In this document: in pieces, positions 45,200 through 55,600 of the stretch
How the letters are laid out: every line of letters begins with the position of its first letter
How positions within the stretch are numbered: position 1 is the stretch's first letter
Assembly: GCF_002093625.1 (NCBI RefSeq)
Contig: NZ_MRWD01000006.1
Location: 1 to 64,000, forward strand
DNA length: 64,000 bases
Direction: 5' to 3'
From: Rouxiella silvae
GTDB lineage: Bacteria > Pseudomonadota > Gammaproteobacteria > Enterobacterales > Enterobacteriaceae
Translations under genes and position numbers: made by a program
The notes under the pieces: model-generated
The model's input: only the letters and a program-made list of their open reading frames with translations
The model's database searches: none
Told to the model about the DNA's origin: nothing

Positions 45200-46321
45200 T
45201 TACTTTTCGAGATGATTAATAACAATGCGCTTACTTTGATCCATCACGGCCGCTTTGGCCCGGATCTTGGCTTCAAGCTGGTCGATCATCTGCTCATTGT
45301 CGAATCTTTCTCTTTGACGAACGCCGTCTTCATAGAAGCCGCTCTTGTTATGACCACCGGTTACACCCATAGTTGACACCAGCGCTTCACCCGGGCCGTT
45401 AACAACGCAGCCAATGATAGAGATGTCCATCGGGGTAATAATGTCTTCGAGACGCTGCTCAAGGGCATTTACGGTGCCGATAACGTCAAATTCCTGACGC
45501 GAACAGGTTGGACAGGCGATAAAGTTGATACCACGAGCGCGAATACGCAGCGACTTGAGGATATCAAACCCAACTTTCACCTCTTCAACGGGATCGGCGG
45601 CCAAAGAGATGCGCAGCGTATCGCCAATCCCTTCAGAAAGCAGCAGGCCAAGGCCAATCGCTGATTTTACCGAGCCAGCGCGCAGACCACCCGCTTCGGT
45701 AATACCGAGATGCAGAGGCTGCACGATTTGCTTGGCCAGCAGTCGATAAGACTCGACTGCCAGGAACACGTCCGAAGCTTTCACACTCACCTTGAACTGA
45801 TCAAAGTTGAGTCGGTCGAGAATATCTACGTGACGCATTGCGGATTCAAACAGGGCCTGCGGCGTAGGTTCGCCGTATTTTTCCTGGAGATCTTTTTCCA
45901 GAGACCCGCCGTTTACCCCAATACGAATAGGAATGTTTTTATCGCGCGCGCAGTCAACGACCGAGCGAATACGCGACTCATTACCAATATTGCCCGGATT
46001 GATACGCAGGCAGTCAACGCCGTACTCGGCAACCTGAAGCGCGATGCGGTAGTCGAAATGGATATCGGCAACCAGTGGTACGTTAACCTGCTGTTTAATC
46101 AGCTTAAAGGCTTCAGCAGCGTCCATGGTAGGCACTGAAACACGAACAATATCTACACCAACGCGCTCAAGAGCTTTGATCTGAGCAACGGTTGCGGCGA
46201 CATCGGTGGTGCGGGTGTTGGTCATTGACTGCACCGCGATAGGTGCGCCATCACCGACAGGCACCTTGCCGACGTAAATCCGAGTTGATTTGCGACGGGT
46301 AATGGGTGCTTGGCTATGCAT
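45200..46321 (-). CDS. ispG: 4-hydroxy-3-methylbut-2-enyl-diphosphate synthase
   Basis: 373 residues, E. coli 372. A TIM-barrel N-terminal domain and a C-terminal 4Fe-4S domain are seen, with cysteines in CPTCSR (about residues 270-273) and [10 protein letters not shown] (about 305). It performs the reductive step from MEcPP to HMBPP in the non-mevalonate isoprenoid pathway. It lies 77 bases after rodZ. Confidence 0.98.
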   Translation of the reverse strand: MHSQAPITRRKSTRIYVGKVPVGDGAPIAVQSMTNTRTTDVAATVAQIKALERVGVDIVRVSVPTMDAAEAFKLIKQQVNVPLVADIHFDYRIALQVAEYGVDCLRINPGNIGNESRIRSVVDCARDKNIPIRIGVNGGSLEKDLQEKYGEPTPQALFESAMRHVDILDRLNFDQFKVSVKASDVFLAVESYRLLAKQIVQPLHLGITEAGGLRAGSVKSAIGLGLLLSEGIGDTLRISLAADPVEEVKVGFDILKSLRIRARGINFIACPTCSRQEFDVIGTVNALEQRLEDIITPMDISIIGCVVNGPGEALVSTMGVTGGHNKSGFYEDGVRQRERFDNEQMIDQLEAKIRAKAAVMDQSKRIVINHLEK

Positions 46322-46398
46322 GTATACTCTTCTCCATTGTTACCAGTGTCTTGACCCCGCTTTTCACCTGAAAAACGGGGTCAACGTAGGCTGCTAAA

Positions 46399-47382
46399 TT
46401 ATTCAGCAGCCAGAGTCAGACGAGCAACACGGCTTGATTTTACAAAACGGCTTAGGTCTACAGGCTTGCCTTGATATTGAATGTCAACCGCACCAGGTGC
46501 GCCGATTTTCAATTTATAAGGAGCCTTGCCTTTCAGACTCAATTTCTCTCCCCCTTTCTTAATGCCACTGAACAATGTTTTGCCCGTAGCATCGTCAATC
46601 TGCAACCAGCAGTCTGACTTAAAGGTCATGTTAACAGCGTCTGCATCTGTTGCAGCGTTGCTAGCCTGAGCATCACCGGTTGGCAATGTAGAAGAAGGAT
46701 TCTCAGCCGCAGTCGGCTGGCTTGTAGATACCGCAGCAGGTGCCTGGTTCTGCGCAGCAGCTCCCGCGTTTGCGGCGGTATCTGGCGTAGTATTCAGCGG
46801 CACCGAATTTTGCGCCGGTGTTGTACCGGTATTGGTCGGTTCAACGGGCTGAGCTGCGGTTTGTGAAGATGCTTCACCCGTGCTCAAAGGAATAGACTGT
46901 CCCTGAGCATTGTCTTGGTTCAGCTGAGCGGTTGATTGATCTGCCATATTGGCAATCTCTTGCTGCTGTGCCTGATGGTTTTGCCACCACCATGCGCAGG
47001 TCAGACCGAGAACAACGAAAACTATCAGCCAGGTAAAGCCCATTAGCCAGCCGTCGCGCTTTTTGCGTGACTTGCGTAATGAAACACCTTGCATCGACGC
47101 CACTCTTGGCACGTTGATAGGCGCTTGCTTGCCGATTAATGTCGCCAGTTCCTCTTCAGGAACGTGAACAAGTTTTGCGTAAGAACGGATGTAACCGCGT
47201 AAGAAAGTCGGTGCCAAATCGGCAGGCGTACTTCCTTCTTCAATTTGGCGAATAGTGGAAACCTTCAGGCAAAGGCGTTCTGCCACAGCCTGATGGCTGA
47301 GTCCCAACTGTTCACGAGCTTGACGCAGGCGCTCGCCCGCTGTCACTTTAGTGCTTTTATCTTGAGTGGCTTCAGTATTCAT
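46399..47382 (-). CDS. rodZ: Cytoskeleton protein RodZ
   Basis: 327 residues. A cytoplasmic HTH domain ([16 protein letters not shown], about residues 40-55) contacts MreB in known RodZ. One membrane helix follows ([20 protein letters not shown], about 113-132). A low-complexity Thr/Ala/Gln/Pro-rich periplasmic linker (about 140-245) and a beta-rich C-terminal domain complete it. It maintains rod shape. Its start overlaps the end of pilW by 11 bases. Confidence 0.96.
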   Translation of the reverse strand: MNTEATQDKSTKVTAGERLRQAREQLGLSHQAVAERLCLKVSTIRQIEEGSTPADLAPTFLRGYIRSYAKLVHVPEEELATLIGKQAPINVPRVASMQGVSLRKSRKKRDGWLMGFTWLIVFVVLGLTCAWWWQNHQAQQQEIANMADQSTAQLNQDNAQGQSIPLSTGEASSQTAAQPVEPTNTGTTPAQNSVPLNTTPDTAANAGAAAQNQAPAAVSTSQPTAAENPSSTLPTGDAQASNAATDADAVNMTFKSDCWLQIDDATGKTLFSGIKKGGEKLSLKGKAPYKLKIGAPGAVDIQYQGKPVDLSRFVKSSRVARLTLAAE

Positions 47383-48139
47383 TAGCTAAGAACTGCTGGT
47401 ACTGTTGGGATTGTGGAAAGTTCCGCGCAAGCTGCTTTCCATAGCGTTGAACGCTGTCTGGATTGCCTGCTAACGCCGCGAAACGAATTTGTAACATAAG
47501 ACTGTCAGCGCTGGCTGGCAGAACATGTTGATAAACATCCAGTAAAACTTGCGCCTCGGCGCGTTTACCTTCTTTAAACTGTCTGTTGGCTTCAGTAATC
47601 AGCGGTGCACCTTTGTCGGGATCGTGTTTCAGGGCCCGGCTCAATAACACTTTTGCTTCATCGTTCTGATTAGCCTTCAGAAAACAGTAGCCCGCATTTT
47701 CCAAACTGTCAGCTACCGGACCGGAATCTGGCAAACTAGCAGCGGCGCTAAACTGCTGTTGTGACGGTACATACTGCCCTAAACTACACAAAAACGCACC
47801 GTAATTATTCAGGACAGTCGCATTTTGAGGGGCAAGCTTAAACGCTTGCTGGTAGCGACTTTCGGCGGCATTGGCATTGCCGTTTTTTTGCTCGTACAAA
47901 GCCATTCCCAACTGGTTGCGATAATCCTGAGGAGCCGTATCAACTGCCTGTTGAAGATTGGACTTTGCCGCAGGCATGTTGCCCTGCGACAGGAAGTTCA
48001 TGCCAATCTGAAGCTGCGTTTGCGGTGCACCCGTTACGGCCTCAGCCGGGGGTTGCTTCGAGCTGGAACAGGCTGCCAGTAGACAAACTGCCACACTCGC
48101 CGTGAAAAAACCTTTCCACTGCCACTGCACTCTCGCCAT
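47372..48139 (-). CDS. pilW: Type IV pilus biogenesis/stability lipoprotein PilW (PilF)
   Basis: 255 residues with a lipobox LLAACSSS (Cys about residue 24) followed by TPR repeats ([20 protein letters not shown] and later copies). In Pseudomonas and Neisseria, PilF/PilW is the pilotin for secretin assembly. E. coli lacks this gene between rlmN and rodZ, whereas many other gamma-proteobacteria have it. No other type IV pilus genes are in the window, so it may serve a distant pilus or secretion system. Confidence 0.9.
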   Translation of the reverse strand: MARVQWQWKGFFTASVAVCLLAACSSSKQPPAEAVTGAPQTQLQIGMNFLSQGNMPAAKSNLQQAVDTAPQDYRNQLGMALYEQKNGNANAAESRYQQAFKLAPQNATVLNNYGAFLCSLGQYVPSQQQFSAAASLPDSGPVADSLENAGYCFLKANQNDEAKVLLSRALKHDPDKGAPLITEANRQFKEGKRAEAQVLLDVYQHVLPASADSLMLQIRFAALAGNPDSVQRYGKQLARNFPQSQQYQQFLANEY

Positions 48140-48206
48140 ACTTAAATCCTTTTACCCGCTACCGATAAGAAGACAAACGCAAGCTATCACCCACTACGAA
48201 AAAAAT

Positions 48207-49442
48207 TTAGACTGATTTGACCATTATGGACTCACCGGCCATTTTTTTCTTCAAAGTACGCTTGGTGCGGTCAATAACTTCACCGGCAAGCTGGCCGCAG
48301 GCGGCATCAATATCATCACCACGCGTTTTACGCACGATAACGGTAAAACCATAGTCCATCAGAACTTTGGAAAAACGGTCGATGCGGCTGTTTGAACTGC
48401 GTCCGTAAGGAGCACCCGGGAAGGGGTTCCATGGGATCAAGTTGATTTTACACGGCGTATCTTTAAGCCTTTCAGCCAGTTCGTGCGCATGTTCGGTGCC
48501 ATCGTTGATATGGTCAAGCATCACGTATTCAACGGTTACGCGGCCCTGATTGGCGTTCGACTTGCTCAAATAACGGTTTACCGAAGCCAGGAAGGCGTCG
48601 ATGTTATATTTGCGGTTAATGGGCACTATTTCATCGCGAATGGCGTCGTTTGGCGCATGCAAAGAAATGGCCAACGCCACGTCAATCATATCGCCGAGCT
48701 TATCGAGTGCAGGCACAACACCTGAGGTGGAAAGCGTCACGCGGCGTTTTGAAAGACCGAAACCAAAGTCGTCGAGCATGATTTCCATCGCGGGAACGAC
48801 GTTGTTCAGGTTGAGCAAAGGCTCTCCCATGCCCATCATCACCACGTTGGTAATAGGACGTGTGCCGGCAATTTTTGCCGCACCAATAATTTTCGCGGCG
48901 CGCCAAACCTGACCAATGATTTCAGAAACGCGCAGGTTGCGGTTAAAACCCTGCTGTGCGGTTGAACAGAAGGTACATTCCAGCGCGCAGCCTACCTGTG
49001 AAGACACACACAGCGTAGCGCGGTCGCCGTCAGGAATATAAACCGTCTCAACCTGCTGATTGCCAACCTGAATAGCCCATTTGATGGTGCCATCGGCAGA
49101 GCGTTGTTCAACCGCCACTTCGGGCGCGCGAATTTCAGCAACGCTGGCAAGTTTATTACGCAGCGTTTTGTTGATATCGGTCATATCTTCGAAATCATCG
49201 CTGCAATAATGGTACATCCACTTCATAACCTGATCCGCACGGAACGGCTTTTCACCCATTTTGATGAAAAACTCGCGCATTTGTTTGCGGTTCAAATCCA
49301 GAAGGTTAATTTTGGCGCTTACCGGTGCCGCAGACTTTTCGGCCATTTCGGCTTTGGCTGCATTTTCGGCACGGATAACGTTCAGGGAGTCGATCTCGGT
49401 CGAACTGAGAACGGGGATATCTAATTCAATAGTATTGGACAT
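48207..49442 (-). CDS. rlmN: Dual-specificity 23S rRNA/tRNA adenine C2-methyltransferase RlmN
   Basis: A 411-residue radical SAM enzyme. The cluster motif CTFCSTAQQ is preceded by CALE (Cys about residues 155, 159 and 162), and the methylated Cys lies near the C-terminus (DIDAACGQL, about 385). It methylates A2503 of 23S rRNA and A37 of some tRNAs. It is about 27 residues longer than E. coli RlmN at the N-terminus. An alternative internal start is possible but the 49442 ATG is the only one before the conserved KINLLDLNR. Confidence 0.96.
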   Translation of the reverse strand: MSNTIELDIPVLSSTEIDSLNVIRAENAAKAEMAEKSAAPVSAKINLLDLNRKQMREFFIKMGEKPFRADQVMKWMYHYCSDDFEDMTDINKTLRNKLASVAEIRAPEVAVEQRSADGTIKWAIQVGNQQVETVYIPDGDRATLCVSSQVGCALECTFCSTAQQGFNRNLRVSEIIGQVWRAAKIIGAAKIAGTRPITNVVMMGMGEPLLNLNNVVPAMEIMLDDFGFGLSKRRVTLSTSGVVPALDKLGDMIDVALAISLHAPNDAIRDEIVPINRKYNIDAFLASVNRYLSKSNANQGRVTVEYVMLDHINDGTEHAHELAERLKDTPCKINLIPWNPFPGAPYGRSSNSRIDRFSKVLMDYGFTVIVRKTRGDDIDAACGQLAGEVIDRTKRTLKKKMAGESIMVKSV

Positions 49443-49538
49443 GCTATGTTGGCCTCGTTGTTACACGTTATGGCTCGAAGGAAGTGTGGGGATAATCTCC
49501 CACCGATGCTTATTGCTCAAACCAGTAAAATAATGAAA

Positions 49539-49565
49539 CGCCCCAAGAGCAGGACTCTTGGGGCG
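49539..49565 (-). terminator. ndk terminator
   Basis: Perfect 11-bp stem CGCCCCAAGAG/CTCTTGGGGCG with a 5-base loop. On the minus strand it is followed by TTTCATTATTTT. It lies about 110 bases after ndk and before rlmN. Confidence 0.85.
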
Positions 49566-49675
49566 CAACATTGTACAAATTTTAAGGCGGGGTGGCTATG
49601 AATGAAAGTCCGTTAATACAAATTTATTGTATCTGCGGATGATCCCTCTTCGGCGACCCAACGCCAAACTTCTTA

Positions 49676-50101
49676 TTAACGCGCGCAGATTTCGCTTTCG
49701 TCGAAGAAGTAAGCGATTTCGCGCTGTGCAGACTCAACCGCGTCAGAACCGTGAACGGCGTTTGCAGTGAAGCTGTCAGCGAAATCAGCACGCAGAGTAC
49801 CAGCCAGAGCGTTGTCTGGGTTGGTTGCGCCCATGATGTCACGGTTACGCTGAACGGCATTTTCGCCTTCCAGAACCTGAACAACAACTGGACCTGAAGT
49901 CATGAACTCAACCAGACCGTCGAAGAATGGACGACCTTTGTGCTCAGCGTAGAAGCCTTCAGCTTTTTCTTTGCTCAGACGGATCATTTTAGAAGCGATA
50001 ATCTGGAAACCAGCACGTTCGAAACGCGCGGTGATAGCGCCGATGTCGTTGTTAGCTACGGAGTTTGGCTTGATGATAGAAAAAGTACGTTCGATAGTCA
50101 T
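49676..50101 (-). CDS. ndk: Nucleoside diphosphate kinase
   Basis: 141 residues, close to the 143 of E. coli. The conserved active-site His is in NAVHGSD (about residue 117) and the N-terminal [10 protein letters not shown] is typical. It balances nucleoside triphosphate pools by phosphotransfer. It is a single gene between pbpC and rlmN with a terminator behind it. Confidence 0.98.
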   Translation of the reverse strand: MTIERTFSIIKPNSVANNDIGAITARFERAGFQIIASKMIRLSKEKAEGFYAEHKGRPFFDGLVEFMTSGPVVVQVLEGENAVQRNRDIMGATNPDNALAGTLRADFADSFTANAVHGSDAVESAQREIAYFFDESEICAR

Positions 50102-50281
50102 AAAAAACCTCTGTCTGACTTTATAGGTTGTGCAGGTCGATAAAATGTTAACACTGCCGGAAAATGGCGCCGATTATAGGCGGCGAAGTAACGCTTGCCT
50201 ACAGGAATAACAACATTTGATTAAAAAAATGTGTCACTGATTCACTTTGTGGCGCAAAACGCCCATTTTCGATAAAGAATT

Positions 50282-52630
50282 TCACCTATCGACAGTGAAA
50301 TCGAGGGTGCTGACCTGACTGCTCTCATCCAGCACGCTGAGTTGATAGTGTCCCGGCTGGCTCAGCGTGGTCTGAAAAGTACGGTTTGATCCCGCCGTTT
50401 CGACCTGTTCACCGTTAAGAAACCACCAGCGCTGCCCTGCACCGCCCTGCGATTCAATGCGCAAGTCGAGGCTGTTTTTTCCAGGTAACGGTTTTAAAAT
50501 CGCATTCTGGCGTACGCCAATAAGCAGCAGCGGGCTTATTGCAGGCTTGCTCAACGGTGGACAAACCGTGTCCGGGGTCGGTAATCGCTGGTTGCGACGC
50601 TCACTTTGCGGCAACCAAGGTTCCAGTGGCAAAGGCCATAGCGCAACCTGCACAGAGTGAGAGTCAGGACAGTTGGCCGCCACCTGTTTGCCCTGAGAAT
50701 TCGTCCAAAGAGTGACTAAACTGCCGCCCTGCAACTCCTGCCCGGGAGCTGCCAAGGTGGGTGGCAGAGTACCGTCCAGCGTCCAGCTTTGCCGCTGTTG
50801 ACGACAGTTTGCATCACCGGCCTCTAGCGATTGTCCACCAGGCCAACACAATGTGGAAATTCCCACAGAAGCGGGCCGAGGGTCGGTAACCGCCATATGC
50901 GCGTTAAAACGTGCTGAGGTGATTAATAAATTATTAACCTGATTAAGAATGGGCACTGCCGTGGCATAACCGAACTGCCCGGCAACCGGCGTGGCATCAG
51001 GCCTACCGACCCATACACCAATGATATAGCCAGGATTTACCCCCATTGCCCAAGCATCACGATAGCCATAACTTGTGCCGGTTTTCCACGCCAGTGGCAC
51101 CGTGCCAGGCAATGAATCATCCGGCTGAGGCAGCGCCTGTCCGCCCAAAATGCGTCGAATGATCCAGGCGGCACCGGGTGAAAGCAGCCTGCGTTGTTGA
51201 AGATGCTGCTCTGGCTCAAACCGCAGTTTGGCGACATTGCCGCCGCGAGCCAGCGCGCTGTAGGCCTCCGTTAACTGATCAAGTCGTGAGCCGGTTCCGC
51301 CAAGAATAACAGCAAGACTGGGATCACTTGCGTTCGGGAAGCGCAGAGGTATCCCAGCATTACGCAAATTGGCAGTAAAACGTTTGGGTCCGTAGGCGTC
51401 GAGCAGTTGCACGGCCGGTAAGTTCAATGAGCGCACCAATGCTTCGCTGGCGCTAACCGGTCCGTGAAAACCGGTATCAAAATTGCCCGGCCGATAATCG
51501 CCGAAGCGCCTCGGCACATCCTGCAGCAGCGACTCGGCGCTGATTAATCCATCGTCGAGTGCTAGACCGTATAAAAAAGGTTTTAAGGTCGATCCCGGCG
51601 ATCGCCACGCACTGACGGTATCGACCTGACCAAAACGGGCATCGTCATTAAAATCGACAGAACCAATATAGGCTTTAACTGCCATGGTCGAGCTTTCAAC
51701 CACCAGCACGCCCATCGATGTTTTTGGTGGTAGCTGGTGCTTCCAACCCGTGGCCAACGCCTCCAGCTGCCGTTGCAGGGTGGCGTCTAACGTCGTTGTC
51801 ACCACTGAGCGTTTATTATTCGCCGTCAACCTTCGAGCCAGCAGAGGGGCAAGCTGAGGCACCTGGCGCGGTGCCAGCCAGATAGACTCCTGACGGATTT
51901 CATCTACCCGTTTTTGTGACCAAACGTGATACTCGGCCAAACGCGCCAATACTTTGTCTCTGGCCGCTTTTGCCCGCTCGGGAAATCTGTCGGGACGCAG
52001 GTGGCTGGGCGCCTGCGGAAGTACGGCGAGAAGTGCTGCCTCACCCGGCGTTAACTCAGAAGGCGGTTTGCCTAAATAAGTCCAGCTTGCCGCAGCGATA
52101 CCTTGCAGTGTGCCGCCGTAGGGCGCGCGATTAAGGTAAATTTCGAGTATCTGCTTTTTGGACAACGTCCATTCAAGCTGAAAGGTGCGAGCGATTTGTC
52201 GTAGCTTGCCGGTAAACGTACGTGGATGAGGGTCAATAAGCCGTGCAACCTGCATTGACAGCGTGCTGCCTCCGGAAACAATGCCTCCGCTATGCAGATT
52301 TTGCCAAGTTGCACGCAGCAGCGAGAGCGGATTAATTCCTGGGTGATCCCAATACCAGCGGTCTTCGTAGGTCAGCAGCGCCTCAAGATAGTAGGGAGAA
52401 ACCTGCTCCAGTTTGACCGGATAACGCCACACGCCTTGGGCGTCGGCGTAGCGCCAAAGTGGCGTACCGTCCTGCGCGGTTACCACACGAGCCACTGGAA
52501 GCGCCTTTAAGGGTAAAGGCCACAGGCGGTTTGCCGCCCACAGCAAAACGCCGCCGCCCAATATCAGTAACAGGAAAAAACGCGCCATTCGCACCCAAAA
52601 AATGGACCGCGCCCCGCCTCGCCACGTCAT
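50282..52630 (-). CDS. pbpC: Penicillin-binding protein 1C
   Basis: A 782-residue class A PBP. A single N-terminal membrane helix (about residues 16-33) is followed by the glycosyltransferase motif EDRWYWDHPG (Glu about 89) and SGGSTLSMQVARL. The transpeptidase has SPGSTLKP (about 341-348) and KTGTSYGYRDAW (about 517). The C-terminal BiPBP domain (about 690-782) is present. The physiological role of PBP1C is unclear. It lies 18 bases after the yfhM gene, and PBP1C is proposed to work with the macroglobulin in defence and repair of the cell wall. Confidence 0.96.
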   Translation of the reverse strand: MTWRGGARSIFWVRMARFFLLLILGGGVLLWAANRLWPLPLKALPVARVVTAQDGTPLWRYADAQGVWRYPVKLEQVSPYYLEALLTYEDRWYWDHPGINPLSLLRATWQNLHSGGIVSGGSTLSMQVARLIDPHPRTFTGKLRQIARTFQLEWTLSKKQILEIYLNRAPYGGTLQGIAAASWTYLGKPPSELTPGEAALLAVLPQAPSHLRPDRFPERAKAARDKVLARLAEYHVWSQKRVDEIRQESIWLAPRQVPQLAPLLARRLTANNKRSVVTTTLDATLQRQLEALATGWKHQLPPKTSMGVLVVESSTMAVKAYIGSVDFNDDARFGQVDTVSAWRSPGSTLKPFLYGLALDDGLISAESLLQDVPRRFGDYRPGNFDTGFHGPVSASEALVRSLNLPAVQLLDAYGPKRFTANLRNAGIPLRFPNASDPSLAVILGGTGSRLDQLTEAYSALARGGNVAKLRFEPEQHLQQRRLLSPGAAWIIRRILGGQALPQPDDSLPGTVPLAWKTGTSYGYRDAWAMGVNPGYIIGVWVGRPDATPVAGQFGYATAVPILNQVNNLLITSARFNAHMAVTDPRPASVGISTLCWPGGQSLEAGDANCRQQRQSWTLDGTLPPTLAAPGQELQGGSLVTLWTNSQGKQVAANCPDSHSVQVALWPLPLEPWLPQSERRNQRLPTPDTVCPPLSKPAISPLLLIGVRQNAILKPLPGKNSLDLRIESQGGAGQRWWFLNGEQVETAGSNRTFQTTLSQPGHYQLSVLDESSQVSTLDFTVDR

Positions 52631-52648
52631 GACCAGACGGCTACCGCA

Positions 52649-55600
52649 TTAGTGCACATTCATCCGCCCCGGCGTAGCGCCCGTTGCGCGCCATGCAGGC
52701 ACATACATTGATTCAACCTGAGGCGCAGGAACCGCGTAGCTACCCGGGGTTACCGCGCGCGCCAAATACAACAGCGCAACGTGGCGATATCCGTCAACGT
52801 TAACGGCCGCAACATAGCGGTCATCGCGGAACTCCTGATGTTTAATATCAGCCTGTTGCATATCACTCATCAGCGCGGTCAACCCGCTGGCAGCCTCACC
52901 TAAGCTGGCGCTGCTATCGGCTAGGTTCTGATTTTCAAGCTCTAGTCCGGCAGGGAGTAGATCGACCACCAACGCATCAGGTACGTGTGCGTCAGCCCAA
53001 ACATCGAGATGCACCACCACCAGATCACCACTTTTCAGTGAAGCCAGCGACAGAGGGTTGCCGTCCATACCGATGTAGTTGCGTTTTATATGCAGCACAT
53101 TTCCACTTTCGGCCGGCGCCTGCAGCGGATAACCGGTAATATCAAATCGGGTATAGACGGCCGCATCGCCGGTATTTTTCAATACCACCGGCTGCTGCAG
53201 CTGCGTGGCCTTTAAGACCTGAGTCATAGCCGATGTGCCTGACAGCGGCTGTGTCTGGCCGTCAAGCGTAACCTGCCACGGCGTTTCTGCACTGTTAATC
53301 AAACTGCGCCCGGCCATAAACAGTGCGTTGCTTTCCTGCGTCGACAGCCAGCGCTGACCGTTGAGATTGTCTGAAAGTGACAGCAGCAGTTTGTCTCGCG
53401 CATCCGGCAACAGGTTATTTTCGGTCAGCAACGAGAGGATTAAAGCGTTATCACGCAGTGAACTGCCATAATCCTCAAGCCAGTAGTTTTTCTCTGGCCG
53501 CGTTTTATTGAGTCCCTCATTAATTGCCGCCTGCGAGCGCGGCATGTCGCCCATCATCTTCAGTGCAATACCAAGCTGAACCAGCGGCAGGCCAGACTGC
53601 GCCGCGCTGCGTTTTTCATACAACTGGCGCAAGGCACCCAGCGGAGCCTGCTGCTGAGCGGCAAGTACCAGCCCCGCATAAGCCTGAACCGCAAACCGCG
53701 TGCTGTCTGGCTGCGTGCTGTAGCGAATGTCAATTTGATTCGGGTCTTGCAAATAGCGCTGCAAACGCTTGTTAGCCTTATCGATTCCATCCGTCGAAAC
53801 GCTGTAACCCTGCTGTGAAGCGCGCAGCAGGAAATCGGTAGCATAGGCTGTAAGCCAATACTCCTCGGGACTGTCTTTACTCCATAAACCGAAACCGCCG
53901 TTTTCTTTTTGCATGCTAAACAGTCGGTCGATACCGATATCAATGCTGTGGCGGCGCGCATCATCGGTTGATGTTTTAATTCCCATCGCGGCCAATTGAG
54001 CACGGCTGATATATAACGAAGGATAAAGCCCGCTAACCGTTTGCTCCAGACAGCCATACGGATAGGCCAGCAGCTCGGCAATATAGCGGGCAAGATTAAG
54101 TGGCGGTTTACTGCTGAGCAGTAATCTCCCCTCCAGCGTATCGGACGCAAGCTGTTGGTTTGCATCTGGCGGAAGCTGCCACTGCTCCCCCGCGTGCAGT
54201 ACAGTGCCAAAGTTACGCGTCAATGCAGGAAACGCGGGCCTTACGCCAATCGACCAACTGCGCTGATAGTCTGGAAGTTTTTCATTCGGCAGCTGCATAC
54301 CGCTCAGGGTAATGCTCACCTGACCGGCACCAAATCCTTGCTGTGCTTTTACCGGTATTGCCAGCGTTTTACGCTCGCCCTGCGCCAGGCCAAGGCTTTG
54401 CTGGGCAGCATCACCGCCGAGTTGGATTAAACCCGAGGTTTTCAGGTCAAGCCTGAGCGTCTGCGCGGCCCCCGATAGATTGGTAACGTCAAGCGCCATC
54501 ATCGCCGTGTCACCGTTGGCCATAAAGCGCGGCGTCGCCAGGTCAACAATCACCGGTGCGGCAACCACGACTTTGGCCTCAGCGCTGCCAAAGTCTTCGT
54601 CACTCCAGCCCTGCGCCATTAAACGCAGTTCACCGTTAAAATCGGGTATCGGGATCTGCACTTCACCTTCGCCGTTGTCATCGAGCACCACCGGTTGGGC
54701 CTGCTGCGCCACGATAGTCACTTCAGTGACTGGCTTCTGACCACCGCGAGAAAGGGGGTCTTCATCACCGTCCCCTCCGAAACTTAAGCTGGCCAAGCGC
54801 CCTTTTCCCTCAATCAGATGACCATAAACGTCATATTGGTCGACGCCGTAGCGCTTGCGACCGAGAAATGCCTCGTAAGGATCGGGCGTTTTGAATTGAG
54901 TAATCGACAGCACGCCAGCATCCACGGCGGAGAGCAGTAAATTAATACGATGCGGCACCGCTTTTCCCTCTACGGCTGCTTTTACTTTCACGGTCAGCAT
55001 TTGATTCGGACGAATTTTTTGTGGCGCTGCTAATTGAAGATTCAGTTTTCGACCTTCAGTAACCAGCGGCAAATGCAGCAGCCCGACGGCACGCTTCGGC
55101 GTCGATTGACGTTTTTTATCACCAGGGCGCAGCACCAAGACACTGAAATAGAGATCGTGTCGACGCCATTCGCTGTTTATCGGAACATCAACATCAATAC
55201 CGGCCTCTGGCACATCAATTTCCTGCCACCACAGTGGACCTTCGCTGGACTCGACAAGCAAATAACCTTTACCCGCTGCCGGTGCCTGAATATGAATTTT
55301 TGCCCGCTCGCCGGGCTGATAGGCAGGCTTGTCGAGTTTTAACTTCACTTGGTCAGGGCGTACCGCATCGGTTCCGTCGGTATTATCCTGCCAGCTGTAG
55401 CCCGCCCAGAAACGCAGGCTGCTAATTTGATGACTTTGCGGGTCTTCCACCTCTATACGGTAGGCACCAAACTCAACGGGGAAGCTGACTTTAGCAGAAC
55501 CGTCGGCAGCAATATCAATCTGTTGGCGCGCGATCGCCAAGTCTTTTTTATCATAAAGCGATTGCCAACCGTCGCTTTCTGACCACTGCCAGTAATAGTC

